DNA from: Variovorax beijingensis
Lineage (GTDB): Bacteria; Pseudomonadota; Gammaproteobacteria; Burkholderiales; Burkholderiaceae_C
DNA: 64,000 nt
Direction: 5' to 3'
Assembly (NCBI RefSeq): GCF_003951285.1
Contig: NZ_RXFQ01000025.1
Location: 1 to 64,000 of the forward strand
Of this stretch, positions 49,204-57,675 are shown in pieces. The number at the start of each line of letters is the position of its first letter. Within the stretch, counting starts at the first letter, position 1. The notes under the pieces were generated by a model, which saw only the letters and a list, made by a program, of their open reading frames with translations, was not told the DNA's origin and did not search any database. The position numbers and the translations under genes were made by a program.

Positions 49204-50169
49204 TCAGTCTTCGCTCCTGAACCCCGAGGCCTTCACGATGGGGCGCCAGTACGCGCGGTCCTCGTTCATGATCCGCGTCACTTCCGCGCCGGGGAGCCCC
49301 GTCGGCTCCAGGCCCATGCGATCGACTTGTGCGCGCACCTGCGGATTGCGCATGGCGGCGAGCAGGGCCGCCTCCAGCTTGGCGGCCACGTCCTTCGGCG
49401 TCCCTGCCGGCACGAAAGCGGCATAGGCGGCGTTGGCGCGGTCGAAGGCGTCGTAGCCCGACTCCTTGATCGTCGGAACGTCGGGCAGCCAGCTCAGCCG
49501 CCGGGTGCCCGCAACGCCCAGCACCCGCAGCTTGCCCGCGCGGTGGAGTTCGAGCTGGCTGGCGAGTGCGTCGGCGCTGAGCGGTACGTGGCCTCCGACG
49601 ATGTCGGTCGCGAGCGGCGCGCCGCCCTTGTAGGTGACCGGCGCGAGCGGCACGCCGATGGCCTTGGACAGCTGCAGCACGCTGAAGTGCAGTCCGCCTC
49701 CGAGGTTGGTCAGCCCCACGCTGGCGCCGGCGGGGTTCTTCCTCACCCATGCGACGTATTCGGGAACCGTCTTGAACGGCTGGTCTGCGCCGGCGGAAAG
49801 GACACTGGGCACGATCGCCAGGTGCGCGACCGGGATGAAGTCCTTGTCGACGTCGTAGTTCAGCCGCGCATAGGTCATCGGAAAGAGGACGAAGGGCGGC
49901 GTCGAGCCCAGCAGGATGGTGCGGCCGTCGGGCCGTGCGGCCTTGACGGCCTCGATGGAAATGCGCGTCGAGGCGCCGGGCCGGTTCTCCACCAGCACGG
50001 GCTCCTTGAGCGTGGTGCGCAAGTCCTCGGCCAGCGAACGCGCCAGGCTGTCGAGCGCGCCGCCGGGCGGAAAGCCGATGACCAGCCGGATGGGCGCATC
50101 GGCATGCGCGGCGGCGCCGATCAGGGTGATCGACGCAGCGAGAAGGAGTGTCTTGAGGAAAGAGGCCAT
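49204..50169 (-). CDS. Bug-family (TctC-like) periplasmic solute receptor
   Basis: 321-residue Bug receptor with a signal peptide (MASFLKTLLLAASITLIGAA, cleaved near AHADA) and the family blocks IRLVIGFPPGGALDSLAR, VENRPGASTRIS and a C-terminal VDRMGLEPTGLPGAEV. It sits between an amidase gene (42 bases upstream) and an MFS gene (seven bases downstream), all on the minus strand. The ligand may be an amide or carboxylate processed by the amidase. No TctAB partners nearby. Confidence 0.9.
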   Translation of the reverse strand: MASFLKTLLLAASITLIGAAAHADAPIRLVIGFPPGGALDSLARSLAEDLRTTLKEPVLVENRPGASTRISIEAVKAARPDGRTILLGSTPPFVLFPMTYARLNYDVDKDFIPVAHLAIVPSVLSAGADQPFKTVPEYVAWVRKNPAGASVGLTNLGGGLHFSVLQLSKAIGVPLAPVTYKGGAPLATDIVGGHVPLSADALASQLELHRAGKLRVLGVAGTRRLSWLPDVPTIKESGYDAFDRANAAYAAFVPAGTPKDVAAKLEAALLAAMRNPQVRAQVDRMGLEPTGLPGAEVTRIMNEDRAYWRPIVKASGFRSED

Positions 50170-50211
50170 GGTGGGTACCTGCTGGGTTGAGAACGAAACG
50201 GAGGGGCGGAC

Positions 50212-51663
50212 TCAGAAAGCGAGGGTGGGCAGCGCGTTCGCCGGCCTGTGCGCGGCTTCGAAGAACGACGCGGCCTGCAGCAGCTGCAGGTCCTCGCGGA
50301 ACCGGCCGACGAGCTGCATGCCGATGGGCAGGCCGTCGCGGCCCGCGCCGCACGGCAGGCTGATGGCGGGGTGGCCCGTGAGGTTGAAGGGCATCGTCCA
50401 CGGAAACCAGTTCGCCCGCACTTCGGCATGCGCCTCGCCGTCGATCTCGATGCTGCCGAACAGGTCCTGGTCGATCGGCAGCGCCGTGCGCGAGAGCGTC
50501 GGCGTGAAGATGAAGTCGTGGCTCTCCAGCTGGGCCTGGACCCTGCGGAAGAGCGCGGTCCTGGCGAACATGGCCTGCTGGAAGGCGACTCCGTCGACGT
50601 GCTCCGCGAGCGCGAGCTGTTGCAGCAAGGACGGGCTCAGCTGGTCGGCATGCGCCGCGGCCAGCGGCGCGAAGCGGCCGCGCCAGCTGGTGTGGTTGAT
50701 CACCCGCCACACCGGCTCGACGTCGTAGCCGTCGCCGGGCAGCTGCTCGAGCTGCGCGCCCATCGAACGCAAGGTGGCAAGGGCGGCTTCGAAGGCGGCG
50801 GCGACGTCGGCGGAGATCGGGCGTCCCGCGGGTGTTGCGCAATAAAGAATCCGCTTGCCGCGCAGATCGCCGCCGGGCCGCAGCGCGTCGAAGTAAGGCT
50901 GCGCCGGCACACCCAGTGACCAGGGGTCGGACCCGTGGGCGCCAGTCATGGCCTGCAGCATGAGCGCGGTGTCGGCCACGTTGCGCGTGGTGGGCGTCAC
51001 GTAGGTGTAGTTGCCGAATGCGTCCTGCACCTGGCTGTGGGGCACCACGCCCAGGCTCTGCTTCAGGCCGACCACGCCGTTGCAGGCGGCGGGAATGCGG
51101 GTCGAGCCGCCACCGTCGGTGGCAATGGCCAGCGGCGCGATGCCCGCCGCAATCGATGCGGCCGCCCCGCCGCTCGAGCCGCCGCTCGTGCGCGTCGCAT
51201 CCCATGCGTTGCGGGTGCTTCCGAACAGGGGCGCGTCGGTCAGGCACTTGGCGCCGAACTCGGAGGTGGTCGTCTTGCCGATGAGGATGGCGCCGGCCTG
51301 GCGCATGCGCGCCACGGCGACGGCATCCTGCGTGGGGACGTGGTCGCGATGCAGCAGGGAACCGTAGGTCGTTCTCACGTTCGCGGTGTCCACGATGTCC
51401 TTCACGGTGAAGGGCAGGCCGTGCAGAAGGCCCAGCGGCTCGCCCCTCATCACGGCGCTTTCCGCCTCGCGGGCCTGCGCCATCGCCTGCTCGTGGCACA
51501 GCGTGATGAAGCAGTTCAGGTGCGGCTGGACGGCGTCGGCGCGGCGCAATACCTCTTCGACGATCTCCACCGGCGAGAGCTTTCGCTGCGCGACGAGCGT
51601 GCGCAGCGCCACGGCGGACATCTCGCAGATTTCGGACTTCGGAAGACGCGGAAACTTTTTCAT
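50212..51663 (-). CDS. Amidase (amidase-signature family)
   Basis: 483-residue amidase-signature hydrolase with the full Ser-cisSer-Lys triad: Lys88 in FTVKDIVDT, Ser163 in TSGGSSGGAAAS, and nucleophile Ser187 in IATDGGGSTRIPA. The N-terminal helix and length fit aryl-acyl amidase/amidase members. ATG 51663 is adopted; ATG 51690 is an in-frame alternative and neither has a strong ribosome-binding site. It heads a leftward operon with a Bug receptor and MFS transporter and is divergent from a LysR gene 70 bases away. A role in hydrolysing an amide brought in with the Bug receptor is likely. Confidence 0.9.
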   Translation of the reverse strand: MKKFPRLPKSEICEMSAVALRTLVAQRKLSPVEIVEEVLRRADAVQPHLNCFITLCHEQAMAQAREAESAVMRGEPLGLLHGLPFTVKDIVDTANVRTTYGSLLHRDHVPTQDAVAVARMRQAGAILIGKTTTSEFGAKCLTDAPLFGSTRNAWDATRTSGGSSGGAAASIAAGIAPLAIATDGGGSTRIPAACNGVVGLKQSLGVVPHSQVQDAFGNYTYVTPTTRNVADTALMLQAMTGAHGSDPWSLGVPAQPYFDALRPGGDLRGKRILYCATPAGRPISADVAAAFEAALATLRSMGAQLEQLPGDGYDVEPVWRVINHTSWRGRFAPLAAAHADQLSPSLLQQLALAEHVDGVAFQQAMFARTALFRRVQAQLESHDFIFTPTLSRTALPIDQDLFGSIEIDGEAHAEVRANWFPWTMPFNLTGHPAISLPCGAGRDGLPIGMQLVGRFREDLQLLQAASFFEAAHRPANALPTLAF

Positions 51664-51716
51664 GCGCAAATGATTGATGCGCGGCAACATCGAGTCCAAT
51701 ACTGTTTTCTTGAAAA
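51664..51716. promoter_or_regulatory. Dyads between divergent amidase and LysR genes
   Basis: Two inverted repeats occupy the short divergent promoter: GCGCA, nine bases, TGCGC at 51664-51682, directly against the amidase start codon, and TTTTC-TT-GAAAA at 51705-51716. They are candidate LysR activation and recognition sites. Confidence 0.45.
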
Positions 51717-51732
51717 GGCATACGATCAGCGT

Positions 51733-52632
51733 ATGGCAGCACCGGACTTCAGAACGCTTCGCTACTTCGTGGCCGTGGCCGAGGAACGCAGCGTGGGCAA
51801 GGCGGCACGCCGGCTCAACATGGCCCAGCCGCCGCTGTCGGTCCACATCAAGAACCTGGAGGCGGCGGTGGGCACGCCGCTGTTCCGCAGGGCGGCGCGC
51901 GGCATGGAAATCACCGACGCCGGCAATGCGCTCTTCCAGCGTGCGAAGGAGGCACTGCTGCTTGCCAACGAAGGCTTCGACGCGGCACGGGCGATCGGCT
52001 CAGGCAGCAGGGGCCGGCTCACGGTCGGAACCATGGTCGTGCTGTCCTACCTGGTGCTTCCTCGCCTGGAAAACACGCTTCGGGCCAAGCTGCCGGACGT
52101 GGAGATCCAGTATGTGGAGTTGAATGCCGCCAACAACGTCTCGGCCCTCGCCGATTCGCAGGTGTCGGTGGCGATCTGCATCCCGCCCATCGCCCACGCG
52201 GGCATTGCGGCCGAACGCATCGGAACCCAGCCGCTGATGCTGGCCGTGCGTGCGGATTCGCCGCTGGCCCGCATGTCCAGCATCCCGATGGAGCGGCTGT
52301 CAGGCATGCCCTTGATCGGCCTGCCCGTGCCCGATGGAGACGTCGACAAATCCGTCATTGCCTCGATGCTTCGGCGGCACGATGTCAGCATGCCGGTCGC
52401 GCAGCGGGTCGAGACCATGGTGTCGGCATTGGCGCTCGTCCTCGCAGGCAGGGGCGTGGCCATCCTGCCCGCCTGCGCCCGGATCGGCCGGCCCCCGGGC
52501 GTGGTGTTCAGGGCGCTGCGGAACGCCGATGCAAGGATGGACATCGCCGCCTGTTGGCGCAGCGATTGGGAGAGTCCCCTGATCGAGCCCTTCCTGGCCT
52601 GCGCGCGCGCCTCGCTGCGGCAAGCGGTCTAG
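51733..52632 (+). CDS. LysR-family regulator divergent from the amidase operon
   Basis: 299-residue LysR regulator. HTH region ERSVGKAARRLNMAQPPLSV (about residues 17-36) resembles the CatR/BenM branch (Met-Ala-Gln-Pro-Pro-Leu-Ser), whose members often respond to aromatic acids or amides. The effector domain begins with RLTVGTMVVLSYLVLPRL and ends near residue 290. It is divergent from the amidase/Bug/MFS operon across a 69-base region with two dyads. The CatR-like HTH is the only clue to a ligand class. Confidence 0.93.
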   Translation: MAAPDFRTLRYFVAVAEERSVGKAARRLNMAQPPLSVHIKNLEAAVGTPLFRRAARGMEITDAGNALFQRAKEALLLANEGFDAARAIGSGSRGRLTVGTMVVLSYLVLPRLENTLRAKLPDVEIQYVELNAANNVSALADSQVSVAICIPPIAHAGIAAERIGTQPLMLAVRADSPLARMSSIPMERLSGMPLIGLPVPDGDVDKSVIASMLRRHDVSMPVAQRVETMVSALALVLAGRGVAILPACARIGRPPGVVFRALRNADARMDIAACWRSDWESPLIEPFLACARASLRQAV

Positions 52633-52798
52633 GAGTCTGCGCGGCAGATTTTCTGCGCCGCTGGGACCCCCTGGGCTGTTCTCGAACGACCACAAGAGCG
52701 CCTATTCGGCCTGCCGCAGGCGGGCGGATTCACCCCCGGCCACGGGCCTCATCTGGCCATCAAGGCGCTCATGCGCCGCAGGACTGCATGCTTCCCCA

Positions 52799-53608
52799 TT
52801 AGCGCGGCGCCGACGGAGGAGGATGCCCAGATTCGCGCGGGGCTTGCCTCTCGACCTTCGCTTTCTGAACAAGATCGAGTTGCTTGGTGTGCGCCGGCGA
52901 GAGCGATTTCAGGAGCTCCACATCCACAGCGCCCAGAATCTCGATGTGGCGCTCTGACAGAAGGCGCCGCCCGACGCCACTGCGCGCCAGCGTGTAGATC
53001 CGCCGGATCTTGCCGCCAAGCCCCTTAGAGGACTCCGGGTCCTGGGCGATGCGACGTAGAGCCTCACTGGCCACTCGGATCGCCCACTCCACCTGCGTGA
53101 GCATGTGTGGGCCTTTCTCTTCGAGCAGACCCACCGCGTTTTGCACGCGGGACTCAAGAACGTCGAGTGGGTCCATCACACGAATGAAACGGCCTGGACG
53201 CCATTCAGCCTCTACGCTGTCCGCGATAACCCTTTTGGTAAAGAGCGTCGACTTCTTTGGGTTGGCGCCAGCATAGAGCGTGTGCAAGACGTCAATGTTG
53301 CGTTCCTTGCCTCCTGCCGTGGGGATTCGCAGTTGCGCGACGATCGCCGTCATGCTGCTTTTCTTCGGCAGCACGACGCGGGCTGTGATTGTCTGAGCGA
53401 GGTCCATCGCTCGCGCCACCTTGCCGAGTGCGTCACCATCATTCGAAATGGCAGCGCCTTCCGCCTCGATGCCGAATCGATCCATCCAGAAGGCGAGTGC
53501 TTGCCCGCCAACAAGGACCATGTCAGTGCCCATGTTGGATAGGAAGAGATCGATCGTCTCTTTGTCGAGGGGACTGTCGTCGGGAGGAAGCACAGGCTCG
53601 GTGGCCAT
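52799..53608 (-). CDS. Putative nucleotidyltransferase toxin of a ParD-like module
   Basis: 269-residue protein with a nucleotidyltransferase-like core: VLVGGQALAFW near residues 31-41, the metal-type SNDGDAL near 55-61 (two Asp spaced as in Asp-X-Asp), and a third acid in RNIDVLHTL near 103-111. The rest is helical with a basic C-terminal tail (PPAHTKQLDLVQKAKVERQA region). The pattern resembles minimal or AbiEii-like nucleotidyltransferases but the family is not certain. GAGGAACG precedes ATG 53608. The ParD-like gene ends 11 bases upstream, the normal antitoxin-toxin order. GC content is visibly lower than the neighbours. Confidence 0.7.
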   Translation of the reverse strand: MATEPVLPPDDSPLDKETIDLFLSNMGTDMVLVGGQALAFWMDRFGIEAEGAAISNDGDALGKVARAMDLAQTITARVVLPKKSSMTAIVAQLRIPTAGGKERNIDVLHTLYAGANPKKSTLFTKRVIADSVEAEWRPGRFIRVMDPLDVLESRVQNAVGLLEEKGPHMLTQVEWAIRVASEALRRIAQDPESSKGLGGKIRRIYTLARSGVGRRLLSERHIEILGAVDVELLKSLSPAHTKQLDLVQKAKVERQAPRESGHPPPSAPR

Positions 53609-53619
53609 GAATACGTTCC

Positions 53620-53967
53620 TCAGTACGGAGAGTTCGCGAGCTTGACGCTGCGCGCACGGCCGTCCGAGAACCAACTCAGTTGCGCTTGCGTGACACGGCC
53701 GCTGCGCGCATTGGCCAGGTCCGTCGACTGGCGCTCACGTTTGAAGGCCCAGAGGTCGAAATCGCCGGCAGCCTTGGCCGCCACCCCCTCGGTGTGTCGT
53801 TTCAGGAGCAGTGCAACCTCAGGCACCGTCAGGCCGCACGCTTCAAGGGCTGACCCGATGCGGGCCCAATGCTCAATCTGCTGAGCAGCCGAGCGCGACA
53901 TCAAGTCACCCTGCTCGCGGGCGATGCTGAAGAGTTCGGCGCCAACACGGATGGAGTTCGAAGACAT
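53620..53967 (-). CDS. ParD-like antitoxin-type protein
   Basis: 115-residue protein closely resembling the ParD-like antitoxin family (PF11903 type): IRVGAELFSIAREQGDLMSRS, then AAQQIEHWARIGSALEACGL. The second half (about residues 65-115, FDLWAFKRERQSTDLANARSG, SWFSDGRARSVKL) is basic. ATG 53967 is adopted; the frame extends eight codons to a TTG. An imperfect palindrome TGGCAATTTACCA at 53987-53999 could be its operator. It is followed after 11 bases by a nucleotidyltransferase-like gene, so the two are a candidate toxin-antitoxin pair. Confidence 0.75.
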   Translation of the reverse strand: MSSNSIRVGAELFSIAREQGDLMSRSAAQQIEHWARIGSALEACGLTVPEVALLLKRHTEGVAAKAAGDFDLWAFKRERQSTDLANARSGRVTQAQLSWFSDGRARSVKLANSPY

Positions 53968-53986
53968 CGAGGATGTCGCGTTTTGT

Positions 53987-53999
53987 GGCAATTTACCAC
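53987..53999. promoter_or_regulatory. Candidate operator of the ParD-like module
   Basis: Near-palindrome TGGCAATTTACCA (arms TGG...CCA, AATT centre) 20 bases upstream of the ParD-like ATG. Antitoxins of this type normally repress their own promoter. Nothing else but AT-rich sequence is visible in the 215 bases up to the next gene at 54183. Confidence 0.35.
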
Positions 54000-54182
54000 G
54001 GGCATGAGCCTGCGCTTATCAAAGGGGCTTTGCTCGACCGAGTACCGAGGGTCTGGAGGCGTGCCCTGACCCCGATCCAGTGGCCAGGTGTGAAGCGTCA
54101 AGAGGTTGTTTCTTGGCGAGTTGTGCCTGGACACCCCTGGTCTCGCAGGCCCGCGGCCTGGTGCGGAACGATCCGCACGTGG

Positions 54183-54890
54183 TCAGCGCGCAGCTACCGC
54201 GGCCTCAACAGCATCCGCCAGTTCGGCCAGCGTGTGGAAGTGGTAGTCGGGCTCGGTGCGTTTCGACTCGATGGTGCCGCCGGACCCCTTCTGCGCATGG
54301 CGGCGCTCGATCCAGCAGGTGGTGATGCCCAGCTGTTTGGCGATGCCGATGTCGTGGTATTGGCTTTGCGCCACGTGCAGGTTGTCGGCCTGCCTGAAGC
54401 CCCAGGCGCCCTCGAAGCGGCCGCGCGCGTACGCGAAGTAGCGCGCGTCGGGCTTTTCGCACAGCGCATCGTCGCAGCTGAGCAGCATGTCGAAGGGTGA
54501 GCCCAGCGTCTTGTCGAAATGGGCCAGCGCCCATTGCTGTGCATTGGTCATCGTCACCAGCTTGAAGCGCTTGCGCAGCCGCTTCAGTGCCTCCACCGAG
54601 TCCGGGAAGGGCGGCCATTGCGCCACCGAATCGCGCAGGCCGCGGGCCAGCGCATCGCTGTCAGGCAGGCCCAGCGCGGGCGCGATGGCGTGCCAGCAGC
54701 GCTCCAGGTCGTCGGGATACCAGCCGGCGTGGCCGTCGGCACGGGCTTGGCGGTAGGCGCCCAGGAACTCGTCGTCGCTCACGCGCGCATCGGGCACTGC
54801 CGAACGCAGGTAGGCGAGCATGCCTCCCTCGAAATCGATCAACGTGCCGACGACGTCGAAGGTGAGAACCTTGAAATCCTGCAGGGACAT
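54183..54890 (-). CDS. HAD hydrolase, haloacid dehalogenase-like, atypical motif I
   Basis: 235-residue HAD protein of the type II dehalogenase branch. Motif I reads LTFDVVGTLID: the nucleophile Asp is there but the position two residues on is Val instead of Tyr (dehalogenase) or Asp (phosphatase). Motif II is VTMTNAQQWA, motif III around QSQYHDIGIAKQLGITTCWIERR, and the Lys is in LCEKPDARYF. It stands on the minus strand, 206 bases downstream of the FAD oxidoreductase gene, with no gene between. Function uncertain. Confidence 0.82.
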   Translation of the reverse strand: MSLQDFKVLTFDVVGTLIDFEGGMLAYLRSAVPDARVSDDEFLGAYRQARADGHAGWYPDDLERCWHAIAPALGLPDSDALARGLRDSVAQWPPFPDSVEALKRLRKRFKLVTMTNAQQWALAHFDKTLGSPFDMLLSCDDALCEKPDARYFAYARGRFEGAWGFRQADNLHVAQSQYHDIGIAKQLGITTCWIERRHAQKGSGGTIESKRTEPDYHFHTLAELADAVEAAVAAR

Positions 54891-55096
54891 GGGAACAGCT
54901 CCAATCGAAATGGAAAAGGCGCGGGTGCCGCAGCCGCGAAGAGACGACAGGGGTCGTTCACCACGAGCATAGAAGCCTCGCTGTTCCTTTTCAGATCGAA
55001 GTGGGCACGTGAATCGGCATGGGATTCCGCAATCGGCACCGTGGCGGCATCTTGTTTCGCCGTGGCCGGTGCCCGCGTTCCGCACCGGGCAGCCGC

Positions 55097-56521
55097 TCAG
55101 CGCGTCATCGTTCTCGCCAGCGTCTTCTGCGGCAGGTAGGCGCCGTGCTCCCGGAGCTTTTCGACCAGCACCTGCGTGTCGAGGTCGCAGGCCGGCTCGC
55201 CGCTCGCGACCGACTGCGCTGCGGCAGTGCCCACGGCCTGTCCCATCATGTAGGCGGCCGATTGCGCGCGGATCGACCCATGCACCTTGGTATCGCTCGA
55301 GTGGCAGCGCCCCGCCACCCACAGGTTCTGCGAGCCGCGCGGCACCAGGATGCTGTACGGAATGCCCACGCTGTTGCCGCGGCCCAGGTTGTCCTTGCCG
55401 TCGAAGTCGCGCAGGAAGCGTTCGTACTCGGCCTTGGAGGTATCGGTGGGATGGACGTCCGTGGGCCGGTTGTAGACCGCGATCTGGTCGGGAAACTGCC
55501 GCCGGTTGCGAAAGTCCTCGATGCCCAGCTCGAACTCGCCGACGATGCGCCGCGAATCGCGCACGCCCATCACCGGCGCGGTGGCCAGCAGCTCGAGATC
55601 GGCGCAGCCGGGCACGTACTTGCGAAAGAACTCCAGATATTCCACCGCCAGCTTGCGTCCGAAAACCATGCCGTCCGACAGGCTGCGGTTGGACAGCGGA
55701 TTCAGGTTGAACACGTGGCCCGCATTCAGGCTGGCCGTGCGCTCGCCGATCTTGTTCATGCCCGGCATGAAGAGGTCGGCCTGCGTGAAGTGGCCATCCG
55801 CGATGGCCCGTTCCAGCAGCTCGGTCTTGGTGCGGGCCTTGGCCGCGTCGATGCCGCGCCAGTCGTCGCCGTAGGCCGGATCGTCCCAGCGCATGCCGCC
55901 GAAGAGCGAGCACAGCGTGCTCGGCGCGACGGTGTCCGTGTCGCGCAGCACGACCTTGCATTCGGCGCCCGCGAGCGCGGCCAGCGCTGCGTCGCCGGTT
56001 GCGTCCACGAAGGTCCGCGCCTTGACGTAGCGCAGGCCCTCGACGTTGCTGAGCACCACGCCGCGCACGCGTCCGTCCTGCACGTCCGCTTCGATCAGCC
56101 GCGTGAAGAAGCGCAGCTCGACACCGGCCGCGACGGCGAAATCGTCAAGGATGCGCTTCAGATGCTCGGGCTTGAAGGGCACCCAGCGATTGAGCTGGCC
56201 GTCCAGGAATTCGCGAACCACGTGCGGGCCGAAAGCCTTCTGGCGCCACATCGTCTCCAGCAGCTCCTTCATGAAGCCGCCGACCAGCATGCGCTCGCCA
56301 TCGGACACCGGGCCGAAGGACGCGACCAGGCCCGACGTGCCCATGCCGCCCAGGCAGCCGGTGGCCTCGACCAGCAGGGTCTTCAGGCCGAGCCGGGCCG
56401 CGCACACGGCCGCGGCCGTTCCGGCGGGGCCGCCGCCGGCCACCACCAGGTCGTAGCTTTCGTCCACGGGGATGGTGCGGCTGAAGGAATATTCGGACGG
56501 AGAGGTCATGGGCTGGGTCAT
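55097..56521 (-). CDS. FAD-dependent oxidoreductase (FAD_oxidored family)
   Basis: 474-residue flavoprotein with a near-N-terminal dinucleotide motif DLVVAGGGPAGTAAAVCAARLG (about residues 24-46) and the FAD block LLVEATGCLGGMGTSGLV. A second nucleotide stretch VDATGDAALAALAGAE near 172-187 and the C-terminal LWVAGRCHSSDTKVHGSIRAQSAAY resemble the FAD_oxidored group (PF12831) whose substrates are often unknown. It is 19 bases downstream of a Bug gene on the same strand and probably works with it; a divergent LysR gene lies beyond. Reaction not inferable. Confidence 0.85.
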   Translation of the reverse strand: MTQPMTSPSEYSFSRTIPVDESYDLVVAGGGPAGTAAAVCAARLGLKTLLVEATGCLGGMGTSGLVASFGPVSDGERMLVGGFMKELLETMWRQKAFGPHVVREFLDGQLNRWVPFKPEHLKRILDDFAVAAGVELRFFTRLIEADVQDGRVRGVVLSNVEGLRYVKARTFVDATGDAALAALAGAECKVVLRDTDTVAPSTLCSLFGGMRWDDPAYGDDWRGIDAAKARTKTELLERAIADGHFTQADLFMPGMNKIGERTASLNAGHVFNLNPLSNRSLSDGMVFGRKLAVEYLEFFRKYVPGCADLELLATAPVMGVRDSRRIVGEFELGIEDFRNRRQFPDQIAVYNRPTDVHPTDTSKAEYERFLRDFDGKDNLGRGNSVGIPYSILVPRGSQNLWVAGRCHSSDTKVHGSIRAQSAAYMMGQAVGTAAAQSVASGEPACDLDTQVLVEKLREHGAYLPQKTLARTMTR

Positions 56522-56540
56522 CGCTGGAGGTTCTGCCGGT

Positions 56541-57530
56541 TCAGGTGGATGGCTTGTTGAGCGGCTTGGTGATCTCGGAAAAGCGCCGCATCTCGGACTG
56601 GATGAAGGCCTGGAACTCGTCCGGCCCTTGCGGCCTGACCTCGATGCCCATGTCGGCCATCGCCTTGGCCACGTCGGCGGTCGCCAGCACGGCCAGGATG
56701 TCGTCGGCCAGCCTGGCCATCACGGCACGCGGCACGCCCGCCGGCGCGGCAAAGCCGGCCCAGTTCACGGCGTCGAAGCCCGGCAGCGTCTCGGAGATGG
56801 CGGGCCACTGCGGATAGAGTGGGCTGCGTTCCTTGCTGGTCACGCCCAGCACCTTGAGCTGTCCCGACCGGATGAAGCTTTCCGCGGAAGAGGCCACCGA
56901 AAAGCCGAGCGGGATCTGCTTGCCGATCATGTCGGTGTACATCTTGGCCGCGCCGTTGTAGGGCACGTGCTGAAGCTGGATACCCGCCATGTGGTTGAGC
57001 ATCTCGCCGGCCAGCTGCGCCGATGTGCCGATGCCGTTCGATGCGAACGAAAGCGCCCCCGGGTTCTTCTTGGCCATGGCGATCAGCTCGCGCACGTTGT
57101 TGGCGCCGAAGTCGGCCGGCGCCACGAGCACGATGGTGAAATAGCCGATGCGCGCGATCGACCCGAGATCCCTGGCCGTGTCGTACGGCAGGTCCTTGCG
57201 CTGGGCGGCATTGATGCTGAGAGAGCTTCCGAGCAGGGCGAAGGTGTGGCCATCGGGCGCGGCGCGAGCGGTCGCGAGCGTTCCGATCACCACGCCGCCG
57301 CCCGGCTTGTTCTCCACCACCACGGACTGCTTCCACCGGGCTTCCAGCGCCTGCGCAAAGATCCGCGCCAGCCGGTCAGCCGCACCGCCCGGGGGCTGCG
57401 GAACGATCAGCTTGACGGGCCGGGTCGGAAACTCCTGGGCATAGGCAGCCCGGGTTCCCGCCAGCACGCCCAGCGATGCGGCCTGCAGCAGGCGCCGGCG
57501 AGACAGCCGCCCGTACTCGTGTGCATTCAT
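56541..57530 (-). CDS. Bug-family (TctC-like) periplasmic solute receptor, Tat-type signal
   Basis: 329-residue Bug receptor. The start at 57530 gives MNAHEYGRLSRRRLLQAASL, a twin-arginine signal, unlike the Sec signals of the other Bug proteins here; cleavage is near YAQEF. Family blocks: RPVKLIVPQPPGGAADRLAR, VVENKPGGGVVIG, LQHVPYNGAAKMYTDMIG and NWAGFAAPAGVP. It begins an operon with an FAD oxidoreductase and is divergent from a LysR gene with a clean T-N11-A dyad between. Tat export suggests that it folds, or binds a cofactor or metal complex, in the cytoplasm. Confidence 0.9.
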   Translation of the reverse strand: MNAHEYGRLSRRRLLQAASLGVLAGTRAAYAQEFPTRPVKLIVPQPPGGAADRLARIFAQALEARWKQSVVVENKPGGGVVIGTLATARAAPDGHTFALLGSSLSINAAQRKDLPYDTARDLGSIARIGYFTIVLVAPADFGANNVRELIAMAKKNPGALSFASNGIGTSAQLAGEMLNHMAGIQLQHVPYNGAAKMYTDMIGKQIPLGFSVASSAESFIRSGQLKVLGVTSKERSPLYPQWPAISETLPGFDAVNWAGFAAPAGVPRAVMARLADDILAVLATADVAKAMADMGIEVRPQGPDEFQAFIQSEMRRFSEITKPLNKPST

Positions 57531-57615
57531 CTTTCTTTGTCTCTGGTCTTGTAGGAGTGACTTCATTGTTGTGAGGCGCGCCCGGCCCCGCAAATGAAAA
57601 GAATTGGCGAGGGCT

Positions 57616-57628
57616 TAACCTTTGGTTA
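57616..57628. promoter_or_regulatory. LysR-type T-N11-A operator
   Basis: Palindrome TAACC-TTT-GGTTA, which fits the LysR consensus T-N11-A exactly, in the 145-base divergent region between the Bug gene (start 57530) and the LysR gene (start 57676). It is the best operator candidate for this regulator. Confidence 0.6.
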
Positions 57629-57675
57629 TGTGCTGGCCGATTCCTGCCCGGCGCATCCGATGGAGAATTCAAGGC

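Noticed and set aside
52633..52798. Possible gene remnant between the LysR gene and the nucleotidyltransferase gene
   Set aside because: No frame gives recognisable protein; only small hairpins (52644-52656 and 52709-52721) are present, without a T run.
53968..54182. Attachment site or integrase scar beside the low-GC islet
   Set aside because: No tRNA end, direct repeat or integrase fragment could be recognised by eye.
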